Positions 9,503 through 16,839 of a stretch of 64,000 nucleotides of DNA are shown piece by piece (position 1 is the first letter of the stretch; each line of letters opens with the position of its first letter). Under the pieces are notes generated by a model. The model saw only the letters and a list, made by a program, of their open reading frames with translations. It did not search any database and was not told where the DNA came from. The stretch comes from Arthrobacter pullicola (GTDB taxonomy: Bacteria > Actinomycetota > Actinomycetes > Actinomycetales > Micrococcaceae). The stretch covers positions 1 to 64,000 of the forward strand of contig NZ_JACSQC010000010.1 in the NCBI RefSeq assembly GCF_014836875.1, read 5' to 3'. Both the position numbers and the translations under genes were made by a program.

Positions 9503-10336
9503 ATGATGATGAACATCATGAGCGAAACTACCGAGATCAACCGAAGCGGTGACGCCAAGGGGACGTCCGTCATCGTCAACGCGATCGCCGTCCTCCGGAC
9601 CTTCACGGCCAGCGAGCCGCTGCTCGGAGTCACCGAGATAGCCAACCGGGTCGGGCTGCATAAAAGTACCGTTTCCCGGATTCTGGCCACTCTGGAGCAG
9701 GAACGCCTGGTGGAACGGGATGCGGAGACCCGGCGTTTCCGTCTCGGCCTCGGCCTGATCGCCGTCGCCGGTCCGCTGCTCGCCGAGCTCGAGGAACGGC
9801 GGGTGGCCTACCCGGTCTTGCAGGAGCTTACGGAACGGACCGGTGAAACCAGTGCCCTGATGGTTTGGAACGGTGCCGAATCCATGTGCGTGGAACAGAT
9901 ACCCAGCCACCAGCAGATCAAGCACACCACCCCACTTGGGGCTCGGTATAGGGACGCCATGAGCGCATCCGTCCAGGTCTTCCTTTCGGAGGCGCCCGCT
10001 GAACGCGTGCGTGAGCTGCTGCGCAGCGGCGCCATCACAGCCACGGGGGTGGACGATGCGAGCCTGGACGCCTACCAGATCAGGCTCGGCGACGTCGTCC
10101 CCCGGGGATGGGCGATCAACTACGGAGAATCGTCCCTGGACGAAGTTGGTGTGTCTGCCCCTGTTTATGACCACCGCGGTGCCGTGGTGGCTGCGGTCTT
10201 GATTCCGGCTCCACGGTTCAGGGTTTCCCCTGAACACCTGCAGGTCCTGGGGGAGGCCTGCGCGGCGGCTGCCCGCCAGGTGACAACGCGTTTGGGAGGT
10301 CGCCCGCCGAAGCGCGGGGAGCCGTCGCACCGCTAG
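9503..10336 (+). CDS. IclR-family transcriptional regulator
   Basis: About 277 aa. The N-terminal winged helix-turn-helix (LGVTEIANRVGLHKSTVSRIL) is followed by an IclR effector domain ending near RQVTTRLGGR. Three consecutive ATGs (9503, 9506, 9509) and another at 9518 (MSETTEIN) compete as start. The frame extends to 9440, but that part lies inside the hairpin and is unlikely to be translated. As the only regulator in the cluster it is the likely reader of the paired operators at 6553-6583 and 6697-6727. The ligand (creatine, sarcosine or other) and sign of control are unknown. Confidence 0.88.
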   Translation: MMMNIMSETTEINRSGDAKGTSVIVNAIAVLRTFTASEPLLGVTEIANRVGLHKSTVSRILATLEQERLVERDAETRRFRLGLGLIAVAGPLLAELEERRVAYPVLQELTERTGETSALMVWNGAESMCVEQIPSHQQIKHTTPLGARYRDAMSASVQVFLSEAPAERVRELLRSGAITATGVDDASLDAYQIRLGDVVPRGWAINYGESSLDEVGVSAPVYDHRGAVVAAVLIPAPRFRVSPEHLQVLGEACAAAARQVTTRLGGRPPKRGEPSHR

Positions 10337-10441
10337 GTGGGACAACTGCACCACCCGCCGCATCGTCGCGTCACCCGGCGCGCGCCCGTCTATGAGTTGA
10401 TGCCGGCGGTTACTCACCCGCCCGGCCCACGGCCGACCGCC

Positions 10442-10494
10442 GATGTGCAGGTATGGCGACCTCCAGACAGTTTTGGTCGCCATACCTGCACATC
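10442..10494. repeat. dispersed palindromic element, copy 2 (perfect 20-13-20)
   Basis: A perfect inverted repeat of 20-nt arms (10442-10461 and 10475-10494) with a 13-nt centre ending TTTT. Same architecture and closely related sequence as 211-263. It lies about 105 nt downstream of iclR, so copies bracket the creatine cluster. Confidence 0.9.
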
Positions 10495-10580
10495 CAGGGA
10501 GGGTGAAGGCGTTTGAAGCCGCCATATTTGCGCATCCAGTGAGCGCGAGGGCGTTTGAGGTCGCCGTACCGCCGGGACCA
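10475..10580. repeat. 42-bp-period degenerate tandem repeat
   Basis: The right arm of the palindrome begins a 42-nt unit (10475-10516) repeated at 10517-10558 and partly from 10559. Conserved blocks are (G/A)G(T/C)CGCCAT, GC(A/G)CATCCAG and AGGCGTTTGA/GGGCGTTTGA. There are no unique spacers and no cas genes. The region 10337-10689 contains no convincing gene. Confidence 0.7.
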
Positions 10581-10689
10581 CATGCACGGGAAGGCCATTC
10601 AGGTGCCGGACGCTGGAGTGCCGGCAGCGCCTGCCCTACCGTGAATGGTGAAGACACCCCCTCCGGACCGGATGTGGAAGGGCAATGCG

Positions 10690-12195
10690 ATGAGCGATGC
10701 GGCTGAGGTAAGCACCCGGGCAGGTGGGGTCCTGGCGGCCACCTGTATTTCCACGCTGGTGGTGAACGCGAACACGTCGGCGGTCAGCATCCTGCTTCCC
10801 GCAATCTCTGCGGACACCGGGACTTCAGTCACGACGCTGCAATGGGCGGTGACAGGCTATTCCCTCGTCGGAGCGGCAGTGATCGTCACGTCCGGCTCGC
10901 TGGGCGACGTTTTTGGCCGCCGCCGGATTTTCCAGCTCGGACTGCTGCTTTTCGTTCTGTCCTGCATCCTGATCGCGCTTGCCGGCTCCGGCGGAATGGT
11001 CATAGCCGGCCGCGTGATTCAGGGAGCGGCCGGTGCGACGATCCTGGCCTGCGGACTCAGCCTCCTCTCGGTTGCAAACACCGGCGACGCCCAGGTCCGG
11101 GCGGTATCCCTTTGGGGTGCTGCGGCAGCAGTGGGTGCCGCAGCTGGCCCATTGGTGGGCGGCGTGCTGGTCGACGCCACCGGATGGCAGGGGCTTTTCT
11201 GGATTGACGCCGGGATAGCGGTCCTGTGCATGATCCTGACAGCATTGACTGTTCGGGAATCGAGGGATCCAAACCGCCCGAAAACCATCGACTACGCGGG
11301 AACCGTGCTGATTGCCCTGGTGCTGACCCCGCTCATTCTCGGTGTGACCCAAAGCGGGGAGTGGGGCTGGCTCTCGCTCCCCACAATCGGATGCTTCGCG
11401 ATCTCGGTGGGAGCCGGCTTTGCCTTCATCGCCGTCGAGGGCCGGGTAGCGGTACCGCTCGTGGATCTCGCCCTCCTGCGAAACCGCGTCCTTGTCGGTT
11501 CGACCATTGCCATCCTGATCGGTGCGGGCACGATCAATGCCCTGATGTACCTCCTCAGCCTGTATTTCCAGGATCCGGCCACACTGGGACTCAGCCCGCT
11601 GGAGGCGGGCCTGGCTACCCTTCCGGCGACGGTCGGACTGGTGCTGGTGGCGCCGCTGGTGCCCCGGCTGGCGGCAAAGTTCGGTGGCCGGCAGACGATC
11701 GGGCTGGGCTTCGTCCTGACTACCGGCGGCTTTGTCATCGTGGCCCTGGTCAACGCGTCGTGGACCTATACCGCGTTTTTGCTGCCGTTGATCGCCATCG
11801 CGGTCGGCATGGGACTGTCCAACGGCCCCGCCTCGGCAGGGGCCACGGCGGCGGTGCCGGAAAACCAGGTCGGCGGAGCCTCAGGGATCTCCAACATGGC
11901 ACGGTACGTTGGTGCCGCGGTGGCCACAGCCCTGGCCGCCACCATCTACGGCAACGTGATCAGTGCCCAGACCGACGACGGCGCCCTGCCGGATGCGGCC
12001 CTGGCCTCCGGGCTTTCGGTGGCCTCGTGGGTGATGGCAATCTTCAGTTTTCTCGGCGTCCTCATGGCGTTCGTCATCGCCCGCCACCGTGCAGCGAAGG
12101 GAACGCTGGCTGATGCAGCAGCAGCGGCCGCAGCGCAGTCGTTCACGCTTCCTACCTCGGCGACACCCGGTCAGGACGCCCCGGAGAACGTGTAA
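10690..12195 (+). CDS. DHA2-type (14-TMS) MFS drug exporter
   Basis: 501-aa inner-membrane exporter of the EmrB/QacA group. Motif A (GSLGDVFGRRRIFQLG) lies in loop 2-3, the antiporter motif C region (AAAVGAAAGPLVGG) in helix 5, and about 14 hydrophobic segments follow through to residue 475. The start at 10690 has GGAAGGG 7 nt upstream; the frame extends to 10645 without support. Substrate unknown. It stands alone after the repeat region. Confidence 0.88.
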   Translation: MSDAAEVSTRAGGVLAATCISTLVVNANTSAVSILLPAISADTGTSVTTLQWAVTGYSLVGAAVIVTSGSLGDVFGRRRIFQLGLLLFVLSCILIALAGSGGMVIAGRVIQGAAGATILACGLSLLSVANTGDAQVRAVSLWGAAAAVGAAAGPLVGGVLVDATGWQGLFWIDAGIAVLCMILTALTVRESRDPNRPKTIDYAGTVLIALVLTPLILGVTQSGEWGWLSLPTIGCFAISVGAGFAFIAVEGRVAVPLVDLALLRNRVLVGSTIAILIGAGTINALMYLLSLYFQDPATLGLSPLEAGLATLPATVGLVLVAPLVPRLAAKFGGRQTIGLGFVLTTGGFVIVALVNASWTYTAFLLPLIAIAVGMGLSNGPASAGATAAVPENQVGGASGISNMARYVGAAVATALAATIYGNVISAQTDDGALPDAALASGLSVASWVMAIFSFLGVLMAFVIARHRAAKGTLADAAAAAAAQSFTLPTSATPGQDAPENV

Positions 12196-12367
12196 GCACC
12201 CGGCGCCCCGGCCCGGCGCCCGCGGCGAAGTTCCGGATTTCAGAGGCATTTCCGTCTCCGGGGTTGGCGCAGCGTAGATCGCCGGTTTCATACTTTGTTC
12301 ACCGCCTGATCATCTGACCCTCGTCGGAGGCCCCCATGATTGCTGCAGCGCTCCATCGGGAGGCGCC

Positions 12368-13822
12368 ATGAGCGCCGCCGACATTCCGGCAGACGGTGAG
12401 GCAGCCGTCCCCGCCGCACGAACCCGCGTGACTAATACGCAGTGGATCTCCTGGATCGCGCTGGCGATGATGACCACCAGCTCCGTGGCCAGTCTGCGGG
12501 CGGCGCCCACCATGGCCGTGTACGGCCTGGCTTGCGTCTTCCTCTATTTGCTTCCGGCCCTGGTGTTCCTGCTGCCCACGTCGCTGGTCTCCGCGGAGCT
12601 TGCCTCCGGCTGGACCGGCGGCATCTACAAATGGGTTTCCGAAGGCATCTCCAAGCCCATGGGCTTCCTGGCAGTCTGGTGCCAGTTCGCGATGACCATC
12701 TTTTACTACCCCAGCCTGCTGGGGTTCGTGGCCAGTACGCTCGCCTACGTCATCAATCCCCAGCTAGCCAGTAGCGGGGTGTGGACGGCCTGCGTAATTA
12801 TCGTGGTCTACTGGTCCGGCGTCTGGGTGTCCTCGCGCGGGACCAAGGGAGTCGCGGGCCTCGCCAGCGGCGGCCTGATCATCGGAACGCTGATCCCGGG
12901 CGTTGTGCTGGTGACCCTCGGCGTCGTTTTCCTGGGCCAGGGCAACGTATCGGCTGCGCCGATGACGGCGGAGAACCTCCTCCCGGCCTGGGCCGGGCTG
13001 TCCAGTCTTGTGCTCATCGTCAACAACTTCCTGTCCTATTCAGGGATGGAGATGAACGCAGTCCATGTGTCATCGCTGAAGAATCCCGCGAAGGAATACC
13101 CCAAAGCGATGTTCCTCGCCATGGGCCTGGTCCTGGCGATCTTCATCCTTCCCGCCCTCGCCATCAGTTGGATTGTGCCGGCGGAACAGCTTTCCCTCAC
13201 CGCCGGTGTGATGCAGGCGTTCGACGCCGTTTTCGCCAACTTTGGCTGGCAATGGCTGACCCCGATCGTCGGGATCATGCTGGTCACCGCCTCGCTCGGC
13301 GGCATGCTCACCTGGCTGGCGGGACCGTCCAAGGGGCTGCTGCTCATTTCCCGGCAGGAAGGGTACCTCCCCCCGTTCCTGCAGAAGCTCAACAAGAACG
13401 GTGTCCAGCAGAACATCCTGGTGGTCCAGGGAATCGTCACCACGGTGATCGGCCTGGCCTACGCGCTGCTGCCGAACGTCTCCAGCGCGTACTGGATCTT
13501 CTCGGTCATCACCACACAGGTGTACCTGATCATGTACCTGCTGATGTTCGTGGCCGCGGTCCGGCTCCGTCAGAAGCACCCGGACCACCCGCGGGGCTTC
13601 CGGGCGCCCATGCTGCTGGGCCTGTGCGGCGTTGGCTTTGCTGCCTCCCTGGCCGCCCTGCTGGTCGGCTTCGTTCCGCCGTCGCAGTTCGCGTCCGGCA
13701 ACCCCGGGATCTACGTCCTGATTGTCGGCGGCGGCGCGTTGGGCCTGGGGCTGCTGGTGCCGTTCCTGTTCTACCGGTTCCGTAAGCCCGCTTGGAAGCA
13801 GGAAGGGACGGTGGCCCCGTGA
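12368..13822 (+). CDS. APC-superfamily amino acid antiporter (glutamate:GABA-type)
   Basis: 484-aa permease with about 12 membrane helices. The glutamate:GABA antiporter-like features are TNTQWISWIALAMMTTSSVA in TM1, the ELASGWTGGIYKWVSEG segment and SYSGMEMNAVHVSSLKNPAKEYPKA. The start follows GGGAGG. The stop overlaps the next gene (GTGA). Substrate is inferred from family only. Confidence 0.82.
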   Translation: MSAADIPADGEAAVPAARTRVTNTQWISWIALAMMTTSSVASLRAAPTMAVYGLACVFLYLLPALVFLLPTSLVSAELASGWTGGIYKWVSEGISKPMGFLAVWCQFAMTIFYYPSLLGFVASTLAYVINPQLASSGVWTACVIIVVYWSGVWVSSRGTKGVAGLASGGLIIGTLIPGVVLVTLGVVFLGQGNVSAAPMTAENLLPAWAGLSSLVLIVNNFLSYSGMEMNAVHVSSLKNPAKEYPKAMFLAMGLVLAIFILPALAISWIVPAEQLSLTAGVMQAFDAVFANFGWQWLTPIVGIMLVTASLGGMLTWLAGPSKGLLLISRQEGYLPPFLQKLNKNGVQQNILVVQGIVTTVIGLAYALLPNVSSAYWIFSVITTQVYLIMYLLMFVAAVRLRQKHPDHPRGFRAPMLLGLCGVGFAASLAALLVGFVPPSQFASGNPGIYVLIVGGGALGLGLLVPFLFYRFRKPAWKQEGTVAP

Positions 13823-14265
13823 GCACGCCGGCAGAGCATGAACCCAAGCGGGAACGCACCTGGATCTACGTGGTTGCCTGTGTGCTCCTCGTCGGCCTGG
13901 CACTGTGGGCTGTCCTCGCCTTCAGCGCGGTCCGGAGCTCGAATCAGGCGGAAGAGAAGGCTGACCGGTTCATTACCCTCCTGGAGGCCGCCGGCGTCAG
14001 TGCCCCGAGCCAGGATCAGGTCGTGCGGGTACTGGGCGACGACGGCGGTGCGGCCTGTGCGAATCCGAACGCAGCGCTCAGCCGGGCAACCCTGAATTCG
14101 ATGCTGGCCAACGGGGCCACCGGTCCCGGTGCCCGTCCGGTTATCTCGGACAAGCGGGCGATTAAGGGACAGTTGCTCATCATTGAGGTCTACTGCCCGG
14201 ATGAACTGGACGATTTCAACGCCTCAATCGAAGACCTCAAGACCGACAGTGTGACGGGAAGCTGA
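13819..14265 (+). CDS. small membrane-anchored hypothetical protein
   Basis: 148 aa. A short charged N-terminus precedes one transmembrane helix (IYVVACVLLVGLALWAVLAF) and an extracytoplasmic domain with two cysteines (AACANP, EVYCPDELDDF). The GTG start overlaps the permease stop (GTGA), and the M20 peptidase gene starts 2 nt after its stop, so the three are probably one operon. No family recognised; it may be an accessory factor for the permease or peptidase. Confidence 0.7.
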   Translation: MSTPAEHEPKRERTWIYVVACVLLVGLALWAVLAFSAVRSSNQAEEKADRFITLLEAAGVSAPSQDQVVRVLGDDGGAACANPNAALSRATLNSMLANGATGPGARPVISDKRAIKGQLLIIEVYCPDELDDFNASIEDLKTDSVTGS

Positions 14266-14267
14266 TC

Positions 14268-15623
14268 ATGGATCTGCGAGAGCGTGTAGCCGGCCTTATG
14301 CCGCAGGCCCAGAAGGAACTCGCCGAACTGGTGGCCATGCGGTCCGTGGCGGACCCCCGGCAGTTCCCTCCGGAGGAATGTCAGCGTGCGGCGGAATGGG
14401 TCCGGGGAAAGTTCGCTGAGGTTGGCTTCACGGATGCCCGCCTGGAACCGACCCCGGATGGAAGCATGGTGGTCATCGGGTCCCGGCCCTGCTCGGATCC
14501 CGATGCCCCAACCGTGCTGCTCTACGCGCACTATGATGTCCAGCCGCCCTTGGACGACGCGGCCTGGCGGACACCGCCTTTTCAGCTGACCGAGGTGGAC
14601 GGCCGGTGGTACGGGCGTGGAGCGGCCGACTGCAAGGGCAACATCATCATGCACCTGGCAGCGCTCCGCGCCCTCGGCGGAGACCTGCCGGTGAACCTCA
14701 AACTGGTGGTGGAAGGTTCGGAGGAGCAGGGCACCGGGGGATTGGAGGCTTTCGTCGAGGCCCATCCGGACCTGCTGCGCGCTGACGCCATCCTGGTCTG
14801 CGACACCGGCAACGCCGCAGTGGGCCAGCCGGCGGCGACGGTGAGCCTGCGGGGCATGGTGAACGTTGTGGTCAGCGTGGAGGCCCTGGCTTCCGAAATT
14901 CACTCGGGGATGTTCGGCGGCCCGGCGCCCGACGCGCTCGCCGCCCTGGTGGCCATCCTGGCCACCCTCCGCGATGACCAGGGGAACACCACCATCACCG
15001 GCCTGGATGCCAGCCGCACCTGGTCCGGCGCGGAGTACCCGCCCGAGCAGTTCCGCTCCGACGCCGGAGTGTTGGAGGGAGTCTCACTGCTGGGGGATGG
15101 CACCGTCTCAGACATGCTGTGGGCGCGTCCCGCGGTGACGATCCTGGGCATCGACTGCCCGCCTGTAGTGGGCTCCTCGGCTGCCATTGTGCCGCGGGCA
15201 GCCGCCCGGCTGAACCTCCGGATCCCGCCCGGCGTTACCCCGGACGCTGCCCAATCAGCCTTCATCGGGCATCTGCAGGCCGCCGCGCCGTGGGGTGTGC
15301 ACGTCACGGTGGAGGTCGAAGCGGCCGGGTCTCCTTTCGAGGCGGCCACCGACGGTCCGGCCTATGCAGCCATGGCGGAAGCAGCCCAGGAGGCCTACAA
15401 CAAGCCGATGACGAGGCTGGGGCAGGGCGGCTCAATTCCGCTCTGCAACGTGTTCGAGCAGACCTACCCTGACGCGGAGATTATCCTGATCGGCGTCGAG
15501 GAACCGCTTGCCCTCATTCACGCCCCGAATGAAAGCGTGGATCCCCGGGAAATCGAATCAATGGCCCTCACCGAGTCCATCTTCCTTACCCGCTACGCCG
15601 CATCACGCCGCCGCCAGCCCTGA
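14268..15623 (+). CDS. M20-family metallodipeptidase
   Basis: 451-aa cytosolic zinc peptidase. The metal ligand and catalytic motifs are YAHYDVQP (His/Asp), GRGAADCKG (bridging Asp), the general-base pair SEEQG, and CDTG. A lid/dimerisation domain occupies the middle, and the last His ligand is in ALIHAPNES. Closest in style to the dipeptidase/carnosinase branch. It is the third gene of the permease operon, suggesting uptake and cleavage of small peptides or amino-acid derivatives. Confidence 0.88.
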   Translation: MDLRERVAGLMPQAQKELAELVAMRSVADPRQFPPEECQRAAEWVRGKFAEVGFTDARLEPTPDGSMVVIGSRPCSDPDAPTVLLYAHYDVQPPLDDAAWRTPPFQLTEVDGRWYGRGAADCKGNIIMHLAALRALGGDLPVNLKLVVEGSEEQGTGGLEAFVEAHPDLLRADAILVCDTGNAAVGQPAATVSLRGMVNVVVSVEALASEIHSGMFGGPAPDALAALVAILATLRDDQGNTTITGLDASRTWSGAEYPPEQFRSDAGVLEGVSLLGDGTVSDMLWARPAVTILGIDCPPVVGSSAAIVPRAAARLNLRIPPGVTPDAAQSAFIGHLQAAAPWGVHVTVEVEAAGSPFEAATDGPAYAAMAEAAQEAYNKPMTRLGQGGSIPLCNVFEQTYPDAEIILIGVEEPLALIHAPNESVDPREIESMALTESIFLTRYAASRRRQP

Positions 15624-15755
15624 CCCCGGTGGTCGCAGGCCCCTGAATCTTACGTTATGATTAATGAGCATCACCGCCGCAGGCAGGAACAGCTGAAAAG
15701 CTGCCAGGCCCGCGGTTAGTGACCCAAGATTTTCCCGTGAAAGCGTGGATCAAGG

Positions 15756-15873
15756 GTTACGGCGGTCATAGCGTGGGGGAAACGCCCGGTCCCATTCCGA
15801 ACCCGGAAGCTAAGACCCACTGCGCCGATGGTACTGCACTCGGGAGGGTGTGGGAGAGTAGGTCACCGCCGGA
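15756..15873 (+). rRNA. rrf: 5S rRNA (complete, not linked to 16S/23S)
   Basis: About 118 nt. The 5' strand GTTACGGCGGTCATAGCG pairs with the 3' tail (GGTCACCGCC); the CCCATTCCGAACCCGGAAGCTAAG loop region is intact. The preceding gene is a peptidase ending at 15623, so there is no 23S gene beside it. A TATGAT at 15656-15661 may be a -10 element. Followed by its own terminator. Confidence 0.93.
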
Positions 15874-15885
15874 CATTCTCTGGTG

Positions 15886-15925
15886 ATAAGGACTCGTACA
15901 AAGACGTACGGGTCCTTATCTGTTT
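15886..15925 (+). terminator. terminator of the orphan 5S gene
   Basis: ATAAGGAC(T)CGTAC and GTACG(G)GTCCTTAT form a 14-position stem around AAAGAC, followed by CTGTTT. The sequence is unrelated to the terminator of the first 5S copy. Confidence 0.8.
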
Positions 15926-15974
15926 AACCGCCTTTACCGTGGCCCGCCCGAGGACGCAGGTCCACACTGGCCCT

Positions 15975-16622
15975 GTGCCGGAGAAACAGAACCCTTTCAG
16001 GCGCCGGCTCGATTCCGGGCCGGACCTTGAGCGCACCGTGTTCTTCAGCGATGCGGTCTTCGCGATCGCCATGACGCTGCTTGCCGTGGACATCCGGGTT
16101 CCCCAGGTTCCCGCTGATCAGCTGGGCCAGGCCGTCCTGGAGCAGCGCCAGGAGTTCTTCGCCTATGCGCTGTCCTTCGCCGTCGCCGGCGCATATTGGC
16201 TCAGCCACCACCGGCTTTTCCGGCTGCTGAAGGGCTACACTGGCGGGCTTCAGCGGCTGAACCTGCTGCTGCTCTTCTTCGTGGCGCTGCTGGCCTATGC
16301 CACCGACATGCTGGCCCTGCACGATGACCAGCCCCTCGGCGTCGTAATTTATGCCGGAGCTCTGGGCCTGATTGGCACGGTGAACTGGCTGCTCTGGGTT
16401 TACTGCGGGCGGCGCGGCCTGTTCCGGGACGACGTCGATCCGCGGCTGCTGGCCTACGCCCGGGTCCGCGCGCCCATCACGCCGGCGGTGTTCCTGCTCT
16501 CGATCCCCATCGCGTTTCTCAGTCCAAGTGCGGCCGAGCTGTCCTGGCTGTCGATCCTGGTGATCAACCTTGCTGTGCGCGGCTGGGGTCGGGGACACCT
16601 GGCCGCGTCCGGGGGCGTGTGA
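15975..16622 (+). CDS. TMEM175-family (DUF1211) potassium-channel-like protein
   Basis: 215 aa from GTG 15975 (alternative GTG 15939). The first helix carries the hallmark FSDAVFAIAMTLLAVDI. SHHRLFR follows in the next segment, then four more hydrophobic helices. Bacterial TMEM175 proteins form potassium-selective channels from one six-helix repeat; this length fits. There is no clear ribosome-binding site, so a leaderless or weak start is possible. The frame runs back into the 5S gene and its terminator, which cannot be coding. Confidence 0.82.
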   Translation: MPEKQNPFRRRLDSGPDLERTVFFSDAVFAIAMTLLAVDIRVPQVPADQLGQAVLEQRQEFFAYALSFAVAGAYWLSHHRLFRLLKGYTGGLQRLNLLLLFFVALLAYATDMLALHDDQPLGVVIYAGALGLIGTVNWLLWVYCGRRGLFRDDVDPRLLAYARVRAPITPAVFLLSIPIAFLSPSAAELSWLSILVINLAVRGWGRGHLAASGGV

Positions 16623-16687
16623 GGTGCCGATTCGGTAATTGAGCCGGTATCCGGTAGTCTTGTATCTGCTCTTGACGAGCAAAGCCT

Positions 16688-16775
16688 GGAGGATTCGCCT
16701 AGCGGCCTATGGCGCACGCCTGGAACGCGTGTTGGGTTAACGCCCTCGGGGGTTCAAATCCCCCATCCTCCGCCA
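16688..16775 (+). tRNA. tRNA-Ser (GGA)
   Basis: 88 nt with the CCA end encoded. The acceptor stem GGAGGAT (16688-16694) pairs with ATCCTCC (16765-16771). The anticodon loop CTGGAAC gives anticodon GGA, the long variable arm is typical of class II tRNA-Ser, and the T loop is GGTTCAAATCC. Confidence 0.95.
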
Positions 16776-16793
16776 GATGAGAAATCATCAGGG

Positions 16794-16831
16794 AAATGCC
16801 CCGGTCCTCGGACCGGGGCATTTCTGTTTTT
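16794..16831 (+). terminator. terminator after tRNA-Ser
   Basis: AAATGCCCCGGTCC and its exact complement flank a TC loop, followed by CTGTTTTT. Ends just before the convergent ABC permease stop and is probably used in both directions. Confidence 0.9.
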
Positions 16832-16839
16832 CGGCGGAG

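Noticed and set aside
211-10494. Composite transposon carrying the creatine genes
   Set aside because: The flanking palindromes are 53-nt elements without transposase or target duplication; only a recombination role can be considered.
10442-10580. CRISPR-like array
   Set aside because: The 42-nt units are contiguous and degenerate, with no unique spacers and no cas genes nearby.
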